A DNA stretch of 38,180 nucleotides from NCBI GenBank assembly GCA_020629005.1, contig JAHDEE010000041.1, forward strand, positions 1 to 38,180, written 5' to 3'. The notes beneath the pieces are model-generated. The model had not been told where the DNA came from. It searched no databases and saw only the letters and a program-made list of their open reading frames with translations. Both the position numbers and the translations under genes were made by a program. Below, piece by piece: positions 1-7,931 of this stretch. This stretch comes from Chitinophagales bacterium (lineage in GTDB: Bacteria; Bacteroidota; Bacteroidia; Chitinophagales; UBA2359). Each line of letters starts with the position of its first letter. Position 1 is the first letter of the stretch.

Positions 1-586
1 AAAACAGCTGATCCGGCATCGCTATGATCGCTTCCAGCATATCATTTTCGATGATCCAGCGTCGCACCTCACTTTCCCCACTTCCAGCTGATCCGTTAAA
101 GACCGGAGAGCCATTAAAGACAATGGCCAGTCGGGTACCCTGCTCAACCTGCTTCATTTTGGACATCATATGCTGCAAAAAGAGCAATGATCCATCACTC
201 ACACGAGGCAACCCCGCACCAAAGCGACCACCGAATCCTGAATCCGTGTGCTCTGATTTGATCTCTTTTTCCACCTTCTTCCAGGACACCCCAAAAGGAG
301 GATTCGAAAGCATGTAATCAAACTGATGGTTGTCCAGTCCATCCTTCGTGAAGCTATTTCCAAACTTCACGTTGTCTGCGTACTGTCCTTTGATCTGCAT
401 ATCCGCCCTGAAGATGGCATAGGACTCAGGGTTGATCTCCTGTCCAAACAATTGAAAGCTCGCTTCTGGATTCAGCTCCCGTACATATTCATCCTCCACC
501 GTCAGCATTCCACCTGTACCACCTGCCGGATCGTTGAGCGTTTTCACAATCCCTGCTTTGGTCAGCACATCTTTATCTCTGAAAAG
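1..586 (-). pseudogene. hsdM: Type I restriction-modification DNA methyltransferase (HsdM) fragment, 5'-truncated, running off the left edge
   Basis: Translating the minus strand gives about 190 residues of an N6-adenine methyltransferase of type I restriction systems. SAM-binding motif I is seen as [10 protein letters not shown] (usual form DPxxGTGG) and catalytic motif IV as SNPPFG. Both sit in the family's conserved surroundings ([41 protein letters not shown]). The frame is open to base 1, so the C-terminus lies outside the window. Recognisable homology begins near base 586 at [14 protein letters not shown]. Complete family members carry well over 100 further residues before motif I, and these are missing. 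The upstream frame closes at a TGA (671-673) with no convincing start. No hsdS or hsdR is visible. I infer a decayed gene joined to foreign sequence, not an active methylase. Confidence 0.85.
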
Positions 587-621
587 CTTCTGTTGAACCC
601 AGAAGCTTTTTCTTTTCCACC

Positions 622-786
622 TCACCCCACAATCAAAGCATTCACAACCCGCACCACCTGCCCATACAACTCATTATCCCCCAAAGTCGTAATCTTACGA
701 GCATTCCTAGCACGATAATCCAGCGATTTCAACTGCTCTACCAAAAGCCTCCCCTCTACCCTAGGGGCGAAACTTGAACCCCCCAT
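622..786 (-). pseudogene. MazF/PemK-type toxin C-terminal remnant
   Basis: A 54-codon frame on the minus strand contains EGRLLVEQLKSLDYRARNAR followed by a C-terminal helix ending VVNALIVG. This matches the C-terminal third of MazF-family mRNA interferases; E. coli MazF has DGVALADQVKSIAWRAR there and ends INVLIG. The N-terminal barrel strands that carry the RNA-binding and catalytic residues are absent, because an in-frame stop precedes the ATG. No MazE-like antitoxin is visible upstream. It abuts and slightly overlaps the open frame of the hsdM fragment, so two truncated defence-type genes are fused at one junction. Family similarity was judged by eye; a toxin function for this fragment is not supported. 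Confidence 0.55.
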
Positions 787-1165
787 TGTTTATAAGAAGG
801 AGAACACCAACGCCTGCAACAGGTACATTTGCCAGCTTGAAAGTTCCGTTTATTAGTTAGTTTCATACCTTATTGTGCTCTGAAAAAAACGTAGACGTTT
901 TATGTCCATCTTTTTCATTTTTCCTCAATAACTGCAATATAAGTTTCGTATATTACACAAAATCGCATGGCGTCAGTCAATGTTTAGTGAGCAATAATGA
1001 TAAATAAACTCGCTAAAGACGAGACCAAAATTAACTTTATGTAGTGATTGAAAAAATTTTACAAGCACTGAACGGGAGGCTCAAGATCAGCTTCTTAGGT
1101 GTATCAATGGAAGGAGAAGGAATTATAGCTATTGTGTGTATCATAATCCTTCTCTTCAAGCGAAA

Positions 1166-1194
1166 AAGCCCTATAGATCATCTCTATAGGGCTT
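1166..1194 (-). terminator. Perfect 12-bp hairpin followed by a T-run on the minus strand
   Basis: The arms AAGCCCTATAGA and TCTATAGGGCTT are perfectly complementary around a 5-nt loop (TCATC). Read leftward, the stem ends in CTTTTTC, the classic intrinsic terminator layout. Read rightward the tail is poor. It lies about 430 nt beyond the stop of the leftward nuclease/helicase gene and could stop read-through from it. Confidence 0.6.
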
Positions 1195-1357
1195 CTCTAT
1201 TCCGATAGTATTGTCAATATTTACCTAATCAATGATTTTCCCCAGACTCTGCAAAAGCTGTGGCAGTCTCGCTTGTCTGTCCCTTTAGCATGGAATCTAG
1301 TCCGCCGATCCAAACATGATTCAAGTTTCCTAGTTGTGCCTTTTGGTAGTTCAAAAG

Positions 1358-1387
1358 AGAGACTCAATCGTTATTGGTTGAGTCTCT
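1358..1387 (-). terminator. 12-bp hairpin with a short T-run on the minus strand
   Basis: AGAGACTCAATC pairs with GGTTGAGTCTCT through one T-G wobble, around a 6-nt loop. The leftward strand continues into CTTTTG. It is nearer to the end of the leftward gene at 1626 than the hairpin at 1166, so the two may act in tandem. Confidence 0.5.
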
Positions 1388-1625
1388 TCCCATGCTACCA
1401 CATCAATTGCAAGTCTTGTTCTTAGCGTTTCTCTCTGGGTTATAAACCCTATTCCATTCGCACTCTGCCAGGGATAGTTCCTCGCTCAAAAGGATTTTCC
1501 TCTGCGAATTCCTCCTTTCCGCACTCCCCTCCCCTGTAGGCACATTCCCTGTGGCTCGCTGTCGACTTGTTGTCCGAGAATGATACTATCGTTTGACTGT
1601 AGCCTCTCTCGCGTAGTGTCACCGC

Positions 1626-3569
1626 TTACTCTAACTCGGTAATTCCAGTACTCAGTAGGTAATCATATGTGTTGTCGTAATGTTTGGGGTTTCTTGTGCC
1701 ATCTGATTCTGATCCTATTGGTACGAAAATGACAAACCCTTCTCTTGCTCTCGTAAGTAGGACTCTATACTTGTTCTTGATGAATTGCTTTTTATCTTCC
1801 TTGCCAGTATTAGTCCACTTTGTACCTACAAATCCGTGATATGACCAACCATCAGCAGTCATTCTAAAGTCATTACCCCAACATAAACCTACCCAATCAA
1901 GTTCAAGGCCCTGAACTGCGAATTCAGTTGCGGGCAACTCTAGGAACGAAGATGACCTTATGTCGGTCTTGTCTTTTAAGAACCAATGAACAACATCTAA
2001 TTCCAGAGTGACATCAAGGCCAAGTGGTCGCAATCTTCTTGCACCAGAGCTTGCAACTAAGCCAGATCTTCTGCTTCCTCTTGTTTTAGATTGCAAAAAC
2101 TTCTTGACTTTCTCCAGGTCTCTAGTAATATAAATGGGAAACTCTTTTAAGTCTTTTTCTAATATTTGCTTTGCTTCCTCGTTTCGTAACTCCAGAATTG
2201 ACTCAACCCAGTCTGATACTCTTTTAGCTTTGTAGGATCTTATGGAGACCTTGAGGTGTAAGGATTGGATTTCAGTTATGGACAAATTTACTGGCGCCTC
2301 TTCAAATAGCTTGTAATTGGCAATTGTTGACACGCCTTCTTTCAGTTCTGGGGAAACATAAATTTTCCAATCTTGGTACTTAGTTCGAATCGTTTTGCCC
2401 CATTCTGCTAATCCTGCTTCTCCAGTGTTGATCTCTTGTCCACTTCCAATCAGAGCAACTATAGCTGCCCAGTGGTCACTTCTGTTTAGAATATCAAATA
2501 GCATTTCGGCTTCGGAAAAGTCTCTTTTGAATTTTCTTTTGGAATGTTCTGCACTCCATGCTCTTTGCGCTTCGTCAAACAAAACTATCTTATCGGGAGG
2601 GATTTGATCGTTGTTGTGATAGAAGTCTAAAAAATGATGTACATTCTTCACAAAGGCGACCTCTCTTCTTGATTCTCCTATTGGGGTTCCAGTTCTTTCT
2701 GTATAGTCTTGAGCTAATGCTTCAGATAGAACTTTAATCAAAGGGCCGTTTCCTGAGAGAAAAATTCCTTTGCCTGAATTTTCATCAATGGAGTGAACTA
2801 TTTTTAATCCGGCTAATGTTTTTCCTGATCCCGGCACACCTGTTATAAAGCAGATTATTTTTTGATTGTGCTCCCTTGCTTCATTTATGGCCTTTATAAC
2901 TGAGTTAGTCGTCTCGGTAAGATTTTCTGACCCCGCATGTGACCTTGAGATTTCAGCTACATCTTGACCGGCAAACATATGTTGTGCCGCTTCAATGATG
3001 GTCGGTGTAGGTAGGTATTCGCTATTGTTCCAAATGGAGTAGTTTATGGGGGCCTTGGTCTCAGAATAAAATTCTACTGATTCCTTGATCACAGTTGAGA
3101 GGGTGTTATTATTCGCGAATATTGTTTGCTTTACATAGTCTTCGCTTTCGGACAAAAGGTTTTGAACTGAATCTGCATGTGAAGACCATACAATCGGAAT
3201 TATTTTCTTTTGAAAGGATTCTTTATGAAAATCCCTGAGGTCTAATGAATAATCTTCTACTTGGCGTATCGCTTCACTGTAGTATTTGCTTGCTTTGTCC
3301 TTAAACTCAATGACAATGATCAAATCTTGAGCAAGTAGAACTAAGTCAATTCTCTTAGCTCTTCTTGGAATTGGATACTCAAATATGAGCGTCCATTCTT
3401 CCGGCAGATGATGAAGATGCCTTTGCAAGTAGTCAAATTGATTCGCCCAAGAAACTCTTTGTTGTGAAAGTAGTTGGTGATTTGTTACCCCAAGAGATAA
3501 GTGCCCTACAACCGTTTCCTTCTTTATAGATCTCAATTCTCTAACGCTATTTGTATATTTTCCTGGCAA
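1626..3569 (-). CDS. PD-(D/E)XK-like nuclease fused to DUF2075 (Schlafen-like) DNA/RNA helicase
   Basis: A 647-aa protein. Residues about 58-110 show a nuclease-like pattern, E64...D75...E88-F-K90 with a downstream Q/E helix, as in restriction-type nuclease folds. Residues about 235-620 form a superfamily 1-like helicase of the DUF2075 type: Walker A GVPGSGKT (244-251), Walker B FDEAQ (331-335), the signature PATEFAVQGLELDWVG (546-561) and motif VI YRVLLTRAREG (601-611). The order nuclease then helicase suggests nucleic-acid cleavage or remodelling, and the decayed restriction genes next door suggest defence; both are inferences. The first possible start is TTG at 3567-3569 with no clear ribosome site; no ATG follows until deep in the protein. 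Base composition is more AT-rich than the genes to the right. Confidence 0.85.
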   Translation of the reverse strand: MPGKYTNSVRELRSIKKETVVGHLSLGVTNHQLLSQQRVSWANQFDYLQRHLHHLPEEWTLIFEYPIPRRAKRIDLVLLAQDLIIVIEFKDKASKYYSEAIRQVEDYSLDLRDFHKESFQKKIIPIVWSSHADSVQNLLSESEDYVKQTIFANNNTLSTVIKESVEFYSETKAPINYSIWNNSEYLPTPTIIEAAQHMFAGQDVAEISRSHAGSENLTETTNSVIKAINEAREHNQKIICFITGVPGSGKTLAGLKIVHSIDENSGKGIFLSGNGPLIKVLSEALAQDYTERTGTPIGESRREVAFVKNVHHFLDFYHNNDQIPPDKIVLFDEAQRAWSAEHSKRKFKRDFSEAEMLFDILNRSDHWAAIVALIGSGQEINTGEAGLAEWGKTIRTKYQDWKIYVSPELKEGVSTIANYKLFEEAPVNLSITEIQSLHLKVSIRSYKAKRVSDWVESILELRNEEAKQILEKDLKEFPIYITRDLEKVKKFLQSKTRGSRRSGLVASSGARRLRPLGLDVTLELDVVHWFLKDKTDIRSSSFLELPATEFAVQGLELDWVGLCWGNDFRMTADGWSYHGFVGTKWTNTGKEDKKQFIKNKYRVLLTRAREGFVIFVPIGSESDGTRNPKHYDNTYDYLLSTGITELE

Positions 3570-3677
3570 GTTCTATGTTTGGTTTGGCTGCAATTTGGGA
3601 TCGATCAAATAAGGTACAGCGTGTGCTTGTGTTAAGCCTATTGTAAGGTCTGATACTCAATTGACATCCCCAATATA

Positions 3678-3911
3678 CTAATATTCTATAGTACAACTCG
3701 TCGTGGTCCGTGTAGATATTATCCCGGCCACTTTAGAGAAACTCATTTCTTGCTCGGGGTTTACAGCTTCGCTGACATTGTGTGGAAAGCTAGAAAGAGG
3801 TTTACTTGATTTAGCTTGTTCTCCAAAGGATTTGAAGAACAGTTCTGCAAGGATGAAAACCTCGCAGATCTCGGCATTTGTTGCTGGGATTGTGGCAATT
3901 CCATTTCGATT
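3678..3911 (-). pseudogene. 77-codon open frame continuing in phase after the stop of the 194-aa gene
   Basis: Directly after the TGA that ends the gene at 3912, the same frame stays open for 77 codons and ends at TAG (3678-3680). It has no start of its own near the TGA, and the only ATG lies far inside. The translation looks protein-like (for example IPATNAEICEVF, SFSKVAGIIS). It could be the detached C-terminus of a longer ancestral protein split by a nonsense change, or chance. A second, shorter open frame overlaps it (starting MELPQSQQQ), which weakens the case. Confidence 0.3.
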
Positions 3912-4496
3912 TCAATTGGTTACTTTCATTCCACTTTTGAAGAGCTTCCTATGCTCCTGGCTCCCTAAATCCATTTCGAAAGATTCCCATTCGTTTCTAT
4001 CATTTAGGATCGCCATCCCATACATTCCTTCAACCTCATTGTCGAATTGCCATAGTATGTGATAACCTGCCTCATTAGTAAATCCTTCACCGTCTGATTG
4101 TAAGATTCCTCCTACCTCTTTCCACACTGCTTCCTGCACAGAACCAACGATTCCCCAATTGTCATTTTTGTATGCTGCACTGAGAATTCTTATAGCATAG
4201 ATTACCTTGACCTGATCGAAGTAATTGTCTAACCAAACTGCCGCAGATTTAGGTAGGCAATCTTCAATAGCTTGCGAAAATTCTTCTAATTCCTCCTCTC
4301 CAAGGGAATTAGTTTCGATCACATTTTTTTCCACTGTGAGGATCAAGTCATCTGCATTCTTTACTGCGATCTGTGTCCAGGCTTCAGCAGTTCCACCTTC
4401 GATTTCGACATCTTCAATTCCTTCATGGGAAGTTAAAATGGCTTCGCAGTTGATCAATCTATTTCGTATTCCCAGTACTCTGATGTAGTAACCCAT
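3912..4496 (-). CDS. Unknown acidic 194-aa protein
   Basis: I do not recognise the family. The protein is soluble and acidic, with no signal peptide or membrane segment. It has an N-terminal beta-type start (MGYYIRVLGIRNR), an acidic helical middle (SLGEEELEEFSQAIEDCL) and a tryptophan-rich C-terminal part (NDNWGIVGSV, HILWQFDNEVEGMYG). Small acidic proteins of this kind in islands are often immunity proteins, but no partner toxin is visible, so that stays speculation. It starts at an ATG and is transcribed leftward toward the nuclease/helicase, 342 bases away. The frame continues in phase beyond its stop (see 3678-3911). Confidence 0.7.
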   Translation of the reverse strand: MGYYIRVLGIRNRLINCEAILTSHEGIEDVEIEGGTAEAWTQIAVKNADDLILTVEKNVIETNSLGEEELEEFSQAIEDCLPKSAAVWLDNYFDQVKVIYAIRILSAAYKNDNWGIVGSVQEAVWKEVGGILQSDGEGFTNEAGYHILWQFDNEVEGMYGMAILNDRNEWESFEMDLGSQEHRKLFKSGMKVTN

Positions 4497-4560
4497 GTTT
4501 CTCTTTGTGCGTGCTGCTGACAGCTAATATACTAAACGCTTTGGTTTTGCCTCCCGTCTA

Positions 4561-4760
4561 CGCGCTGGACATGCGTCTCAAAATAGCCGCGGGCGAAACG
4601 GAACGAACTGCCCAGCCAGCTTAGTGACTGCCAGCCAATGCTGGCTCTGAGTATGCGAAGAGACGGCAGTGGCTGCGCAGGAACAAGCTGGATGGGTAGT
4701 GAGTATTAGTGGAGCACGGGTCTGCTGCCTCCGCGTGCCTACAGCGCTTCGCTCCAAATT
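4561..4760 (-). repeat. R200 repeat, copy C
   Basis: Read on the minus strand, it opens with ATTTGGAGCGAAGCG and closes with GGCTATTTTGAG followed by GTCCAGCGCG. Internal blocks such as CTTGTTCCTGCGCAGCC and TGCCGTCTCTTCGC match copy B closely. It starts 31 nt after the stop of the flippase gene, on the same strand. Confidence 0.85.
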
Positions 4761-4791
4761 TTAGAACATTGACTAATTGCAGATGTGCGGC

Positions 4792-6279
4792 TTATTTTTT
4801 TAGTTTGGCAACAAGGCTACTTAGTACTGCATTGGCATCGGGTACCAGTTTGAGGCTGAGCATGGGAAGCACGAACAGTATAGCGCAAAGCATAGACTGC
4901 AAGATGATATTGGGTATGGGCTGGGAGAGGTCGGGTACGAGTTGGAGAGTGAAGTAGACGGCGATGGCCAATAGAATGAGCAGCGGGGTGCGGGCCTGGA
5001 AGGGTTGGAAACGAAACTTCCAGAAGATGAAAAGAAAGCGGATGGCATTGAACAGGAATACGCTGATGGCTGTGGCGATGGCGGCACCGGTCAATCCGTA
5101 GATTGGGATGAGGATCCAGTTGCTGGTGAAGGTGAGCAGGATGAGTAATAGTATGAGCGGAAGATTCCATTTGTAATAGGGTGATGTGACAATGATCTCG
5201 GTGTTGATACCCATCATCATGTCGAATACTTTGGCGAGGCCGATGAAAAGGATGACGTACTTGCCGGGTCGGTATTTATCGCCATTTGGCATGAGGTCGA
5301 ACAGGCTATCGGTGTTGATCCAGATGAGCAGGAAGATGAGGCAGCCTGCGGCTAATTGTACCAATGCCGTGCGGGTGTAGAGTTCGTCTATCTTTTGGTA
5401 ATTTTCGTCTTTCCAGGCATCGGCAATTACAGGGATGGTGATTTGGCCCAATGCTCTGCGCGGCATTTCGATGACCGCGCAGATGTAGAAGGCTACGCTG
5501 TAAATTCCACTGGCGGCCAGACTCTCCCAGGAAGCCAGCATGATCATATCGATTTGGTTTTGCAAGATGGCCGCGCCGCTTATCAGTGCTGTGAAGAGCG
5601 AGAATTTCATCATTTCCGGAAACAAGTCGCTTTTGAAAACGGTGCTTCGGGGTTTGATATAGAGCTGGCCCATGCTGGCCAGGTAGAGGAGCATGAGCAG
5701 GGCGATCAGACCAAAGTTGATCACATAACTGAGCACCATTCCATCTAAGGAAATGAAGTGCAGCCCATAGAGAAGGGCTGCGATTCCGAAACCGATACGT
5801 AATACGAGATCGCGAAATAGATTGGGAATTACGATGCGCTTAAGGGAGCGGGTGAAGGACTCCAGAACATTGAAGAGCAGGAAGCAAGCCGCTATTGGTA
5901 TTGCATAATAGATATAGTCGACAAGCAAGGGTGATTTGTCGATGAACCAGTTGACGATTTTTTGATTGAAGAGGAGGAAGAAGGCTGTACAGATTGCGAA
6001 ACCAACCGCCGCGATGCTTAGCCCTGTGAAAAGTATGCCGCCGTATCCTTCTTCTTTCTTGTTGAAGTATGGGAAGTATTTGACGACTGTGGTGATGGCG
6101 CCCATTTGGGCTATGGCTGCGAAGATGGATACCAGTGCACCTTTGAGTACATTGACCAGGCCGATCTCCTCTGGCGAAAGGAAGAGCGGGAAAATGAATA
6201 GCATATTGACAAAGGCGATGGCAATTCCCAGATAGGAAATGATGACGCTCTTGATGCTTTGTCTGATGATGACACCCAA
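4792..6279 (-). CDS. Polysaccharide flippase (Wzx/MATE-like, MOP superfamily)
   Basis: A 495-aa polytopic membrane protein with about 12-14 hydrophobic segments from residue 10 to near the C-terminus, the usual size and layout of oligosaccharide-repeat-unit flippases of the MOP exporter superfamily. Such proteins move lipid-linked sugar units across the inner membrane. Supporting signs are the N-terminal stretch SVIISYLGIAIAFVN and the mid-protein DMIMLASW (family-like helix 7 region). It starts at ATG 6 nt after the methyltransferase stop, so it is probably co-transcribed with that gene and the GT2 and YfhO genes upstream. Substrate is unknown. It is followed by R200 copy C. Confidence 0.85.
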   Translation of the reverse strand: MGVIIRQSIKSVIISYLGIAIAFVNMLFIFPLFLSPEEIGLVNVLKGALVSIFAAIAQMGAITTVVKYFPYFNKKEEGYGGILFTGLSIAAVGFAICTAFFLLFNQKIVNWFIDKSPLLVDYIYYAIPIAACFLLFNVLESFTRSLKRIVIPNLFRDLVLRIGFGIAALLYGLHFISLDGMVLSYVINFGLIALLMLLYLASMGQLYIKPRSTVFKSDLFPEMMKFSLFTALISGAAILQNQIDMIMLASWESLAASGIYSVAFYICAVIEMPRRALGQITIPVIADAWKDENYQKIDELYTRTALVQLAAGCLIFLLIWINTDSLFDLMPNGDKYRPGKYVILFIGLAKVFDMMMGINTEIIVTSPYYKWNLPLILLLILLTFTSNWILIPIYGLTGAAIATAISVFLFNAIRFLFIFWKFRFQPFQARTPLLILLAIAVYFTLQLVPDLSQPIPNIILQSMLCAILFVLPMLSLKLVPDANAVLSSLVAKLKK

Positions 6280-6285
6280 GTTGGA

Positions 6286-6993
6286 TCAGGGTTTGATGAA
6301 AAAGCTGGTGTCTGTGAGTCCCGAGGTGGTGTGCGCATGAGGCCATTTGCTGAGGATTTCTACCAGCGGGGCATAACGTTCACGCTCTGAATTATCCAGA
6401 ACCAGGAGACCGGAAGACTTTAATTTGGGCATCGCGTTTAGTCCGCTTTCAACCCTGGCTCTTCCATCGATGATGATGAAATCGAAGTAATTGTTTGGAT
6501 ACTGCTTGATGTATTCGAAATACTTGAGGTAGTGACTGCTAAGTTCAAAACTGGCCGGAAGTTGTGGGAACAGTTCTGAGGTCTTGAGCTTTCTTTTTTG
6601 GCCTTTAGGAATGTGTCTGTATTCGACATTTTTTAGACCGATTTCGGATAGTTGGCTTTTGATCTTTTGGTACCACTCTTTGTGATGCTCTACTGCTACA
6701 ATCTTGTTGACTCTTTCGGCATAAAATTGTGTGCTGTAACCGCTGCCATATTCGAGGCCAATCATATCGGAATCGAGAAACTTGTCGAAGAAGTCGATGG
6801 CCACAGGACTAAGCCAGGGGCTGTTGGGAATCTTGTCTCGAAAACGATTGTAGTTGAGCTTGAGCAGTGGACGCATGACCCTGTATTTCAGGTAGTCAAA
6901 GCTCAGAGATTTTTCCTTGACAATATTCTCCTCCATATGGATGCCTAATCCTTCTGGTTTATGTGTTTCAAGAAATTCGAGCCTTGGGTCCAT
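6286..6993 (-). CDS. Class I SAM-dependent methyltransferase-like protein of the surface-sugar cluster
   Basis: A 235-aa soluble protein with a Rossmann methyltransferase core. Motif I is seen as GLEYGSGYST (about residue 78), an acidic motif II follows in KIVAVEHHKEW, and motif IV as FDFIIIDGRAR. The N-terminal helical region (about residues 1-70) has no recognised domain. Similar proteins in Bacteroidota polysaccharide loci are annotated as class I methyltransferases or FkbM-like proteins; the acceptor cannot be read here. The start is ATG; the 53-nt leader contains two DnaA-box-like sites. The flippase follows after 6 nt. Confidence 0.75.
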   Translation of the reverse strand: MDPRLEFLETHKPEGLGIHMEENIVKEKSLSFDYLKYRVMRPLLKLNYNRFRDKIPNSPWLSPVAIDFFDKFLDSDMIGLEYGSGYSTQFYAERVNKIVAVEHHKEWYQKIKSQLSEIGLKNVEYRHIPKGQKRKLKTSELFPQLPASFELSSHYLKYFEYIKQYPNNYFDFIIIDGRARVESGLNAMPKLKSSGLLVLDNSERERYAPLVEILSKWPHAHTTSGLTDTSFFIKP

Positions 6994-7019
6994 GATGATG
7001 ATCTAGCAACTATTAACAA

Positions 7020-7041
7020 TGTGGATAAGTAATGTGGAAAA
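7020..7041 (+). promoter_or_regulatory. Two tandem DnaA-box-like 9-mers
   Basis: TGTGGATAA at 7020-7028 is a perfect match to the complement of the consensus TTATCCACA. TGTGGAAAA at 7033-7041 has one change. They are 13 nt apart and in the same orientation, within the 53-nt spacer between the GT2 stop and the methyltransferase start. The match is seen directly; binding is not shown. Confidence 0.4.
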
Positions 7042-7046
7042 CTTTG

Positions 7047-7931
7047 TTATAATGATTCTTGAGATTTCTTGCCGAGTAATTTACCTAATATCCTCTGTTT
7101 CCGGTACTTGCGTATGAATTTAGCTTCTTCAGGGCTAACTACGATGCTTTCGGAGGACATTAGCGCCTTCAGGTATCCTCTAAACGCCGCCCAGCCTGAT
7201 TTAATTTTAGGTGATCTTGCAAAGCCGATTTTGAGGGCGGCAATGCTCGAAATCATCGGTCCGTAACCGAGCTTATGGAAAGATCTGCCCATCTTTTCGC
7301 AGGCTTTCAGTTGCCCGGTTTCCTGATTGGTGACCCGGTGATGCTTTACAACCAGCTCTGGCAAAACCACTACTTGCCAACCATGATAAGCCGCTAAAAG
7401 TTCGTCTACCGTATCCCATCCCATACTTCTTCGTATGCCGCCCATTTGGGCGAACAATTCCTTGCGATAGGCCTTAAGCGCACCCCGGATATGATCCTTA
7501 TCCGCTACCGTTTCAATCTGCCATTTTCCTTCTTTCAGAATGCTACAGACTCCACCGACCATTCCTGCTTTTTTGTTGTCCTCGAATTCGCTCGCAATCC
7601 GCTCCAGATAGTTATCAGGAAAGGTCAAATCCGAATCAAATTTTGCAATGATATCGTATTCGTTCCAGTCTACCGTATCCAAACCAAAATAGAAAGTTTC
7701 TACCACCTTGCTGCCGATCGATCTTGCCTGCTTCTCGGTCTTTCTTACCAGTGTGATCCAATCATATCGCTGAGCATAGTCCGCTATTATATCTGCTGTG
7801 CGATCACTCGAACCATCGTCTACCACTATCCAGCGTTTGGGTAAGTAGTTTTGGGCCGCCATTGATCGAAGGGTGCATTCTATGTACTCTTCCTCATTGT
7901 AGGCCGGGGTCACCAGGAGCATCTTCAGCAT
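7047..7931 (-). CDS. Family 2 glycosyltransferase
   Basis: A 294-aa GT-A fold glycosyltransferase. The N-terminus MLLVTPAYNEEEYIECTLRS and the WIVVDDGSSDRT block are GT2 hallmarks that bind the nucleotide sugar, and FDSDLTFP (about residue 93) supplies the metal-binding DxD-type motif. It has no clear membrane helix, so it is probably a cytosolic or membrane-associated enzyme that extends a surface glycan. Its ATG overlaps the stop of the upstream YfhO gene (TAATG), which implies translational coupling. A second in-frame ATG lies three codons inside. Sugar donor and acceptor are unknown. Confidence 0.9.
   Translation of the reverse strand: MLKMLLVTPAYNEEEYIECTLRSMAAQNYLPKRWIVVDDGSSDRTADIIADYAQRYDWITLVRKTEKQARSIGSKVVETFYFGLDTVDWNEYDIIAKFDSDLTFPDNYLERIASEFEDNKKAGMVGGVCSILKEGKWQIETVADKDHIRGALKAYRKELFAQMGGIRRSMGWDTVDELLAAYHGWQVVVLPELVVKHHRVTNQETGQLKACEKMGRSFHKLGYGPMISSIAALKIGFARSPKIKSGWAAFRGYLKALMSSESIVVSPEEAKFIRKYRKQRILGKLLGKKSQESL

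Larger units (their letters stand above)
787..1625. other. Gene-free stretch of the island with hairpins and scraps of coding sequence
   Basis: About 840 bases without a credible complete gene. It holds two strong hairpins (listed separately) and a small GGGTT/AACCC hairpin at 1437-1449. A minus-strand open frame at about 1229-1357 has no start codon; its end (WIGGLDSMLKGQTSETA) looks protein-like and may be the tail of a lost gene. I saw no terminal inverted repeats, transposase or tRNA. Confidence 0.5.

Noticed and set aside
24-718. Two plus-strand open frames at the left edge
   Set aside because: They are antisense to the hsdM fragment, whose motifs are unmistakable on the minus strand; the plus-strand products show no domain.
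760-800. GGTTCAAGTTTCGCC on the minus strand looks like a tRNA T-loop
   Set aside because: No 5-bp T-stem, no acceptor stem and no anticodon arm can be built around it.
1107-1208. 33-codon plus-strand frame after a GGAG-like site
   Set aside because: Its second half is the terminator hairpin and it has no conserved feature; the hairpin explains the sequence better.
3703-4062. 119-codon plus-strand frame
   Set aside because: It lies opposite the 194-aa gene and its in-frame tail, with no recognisable domain; a shadow frame is more likely.
7020-7041. Replication origin
   Set aside because: Only two DnaA boxes, no AT-rich unwinding region and no dnaA, dnaN or other origin-linked genes.
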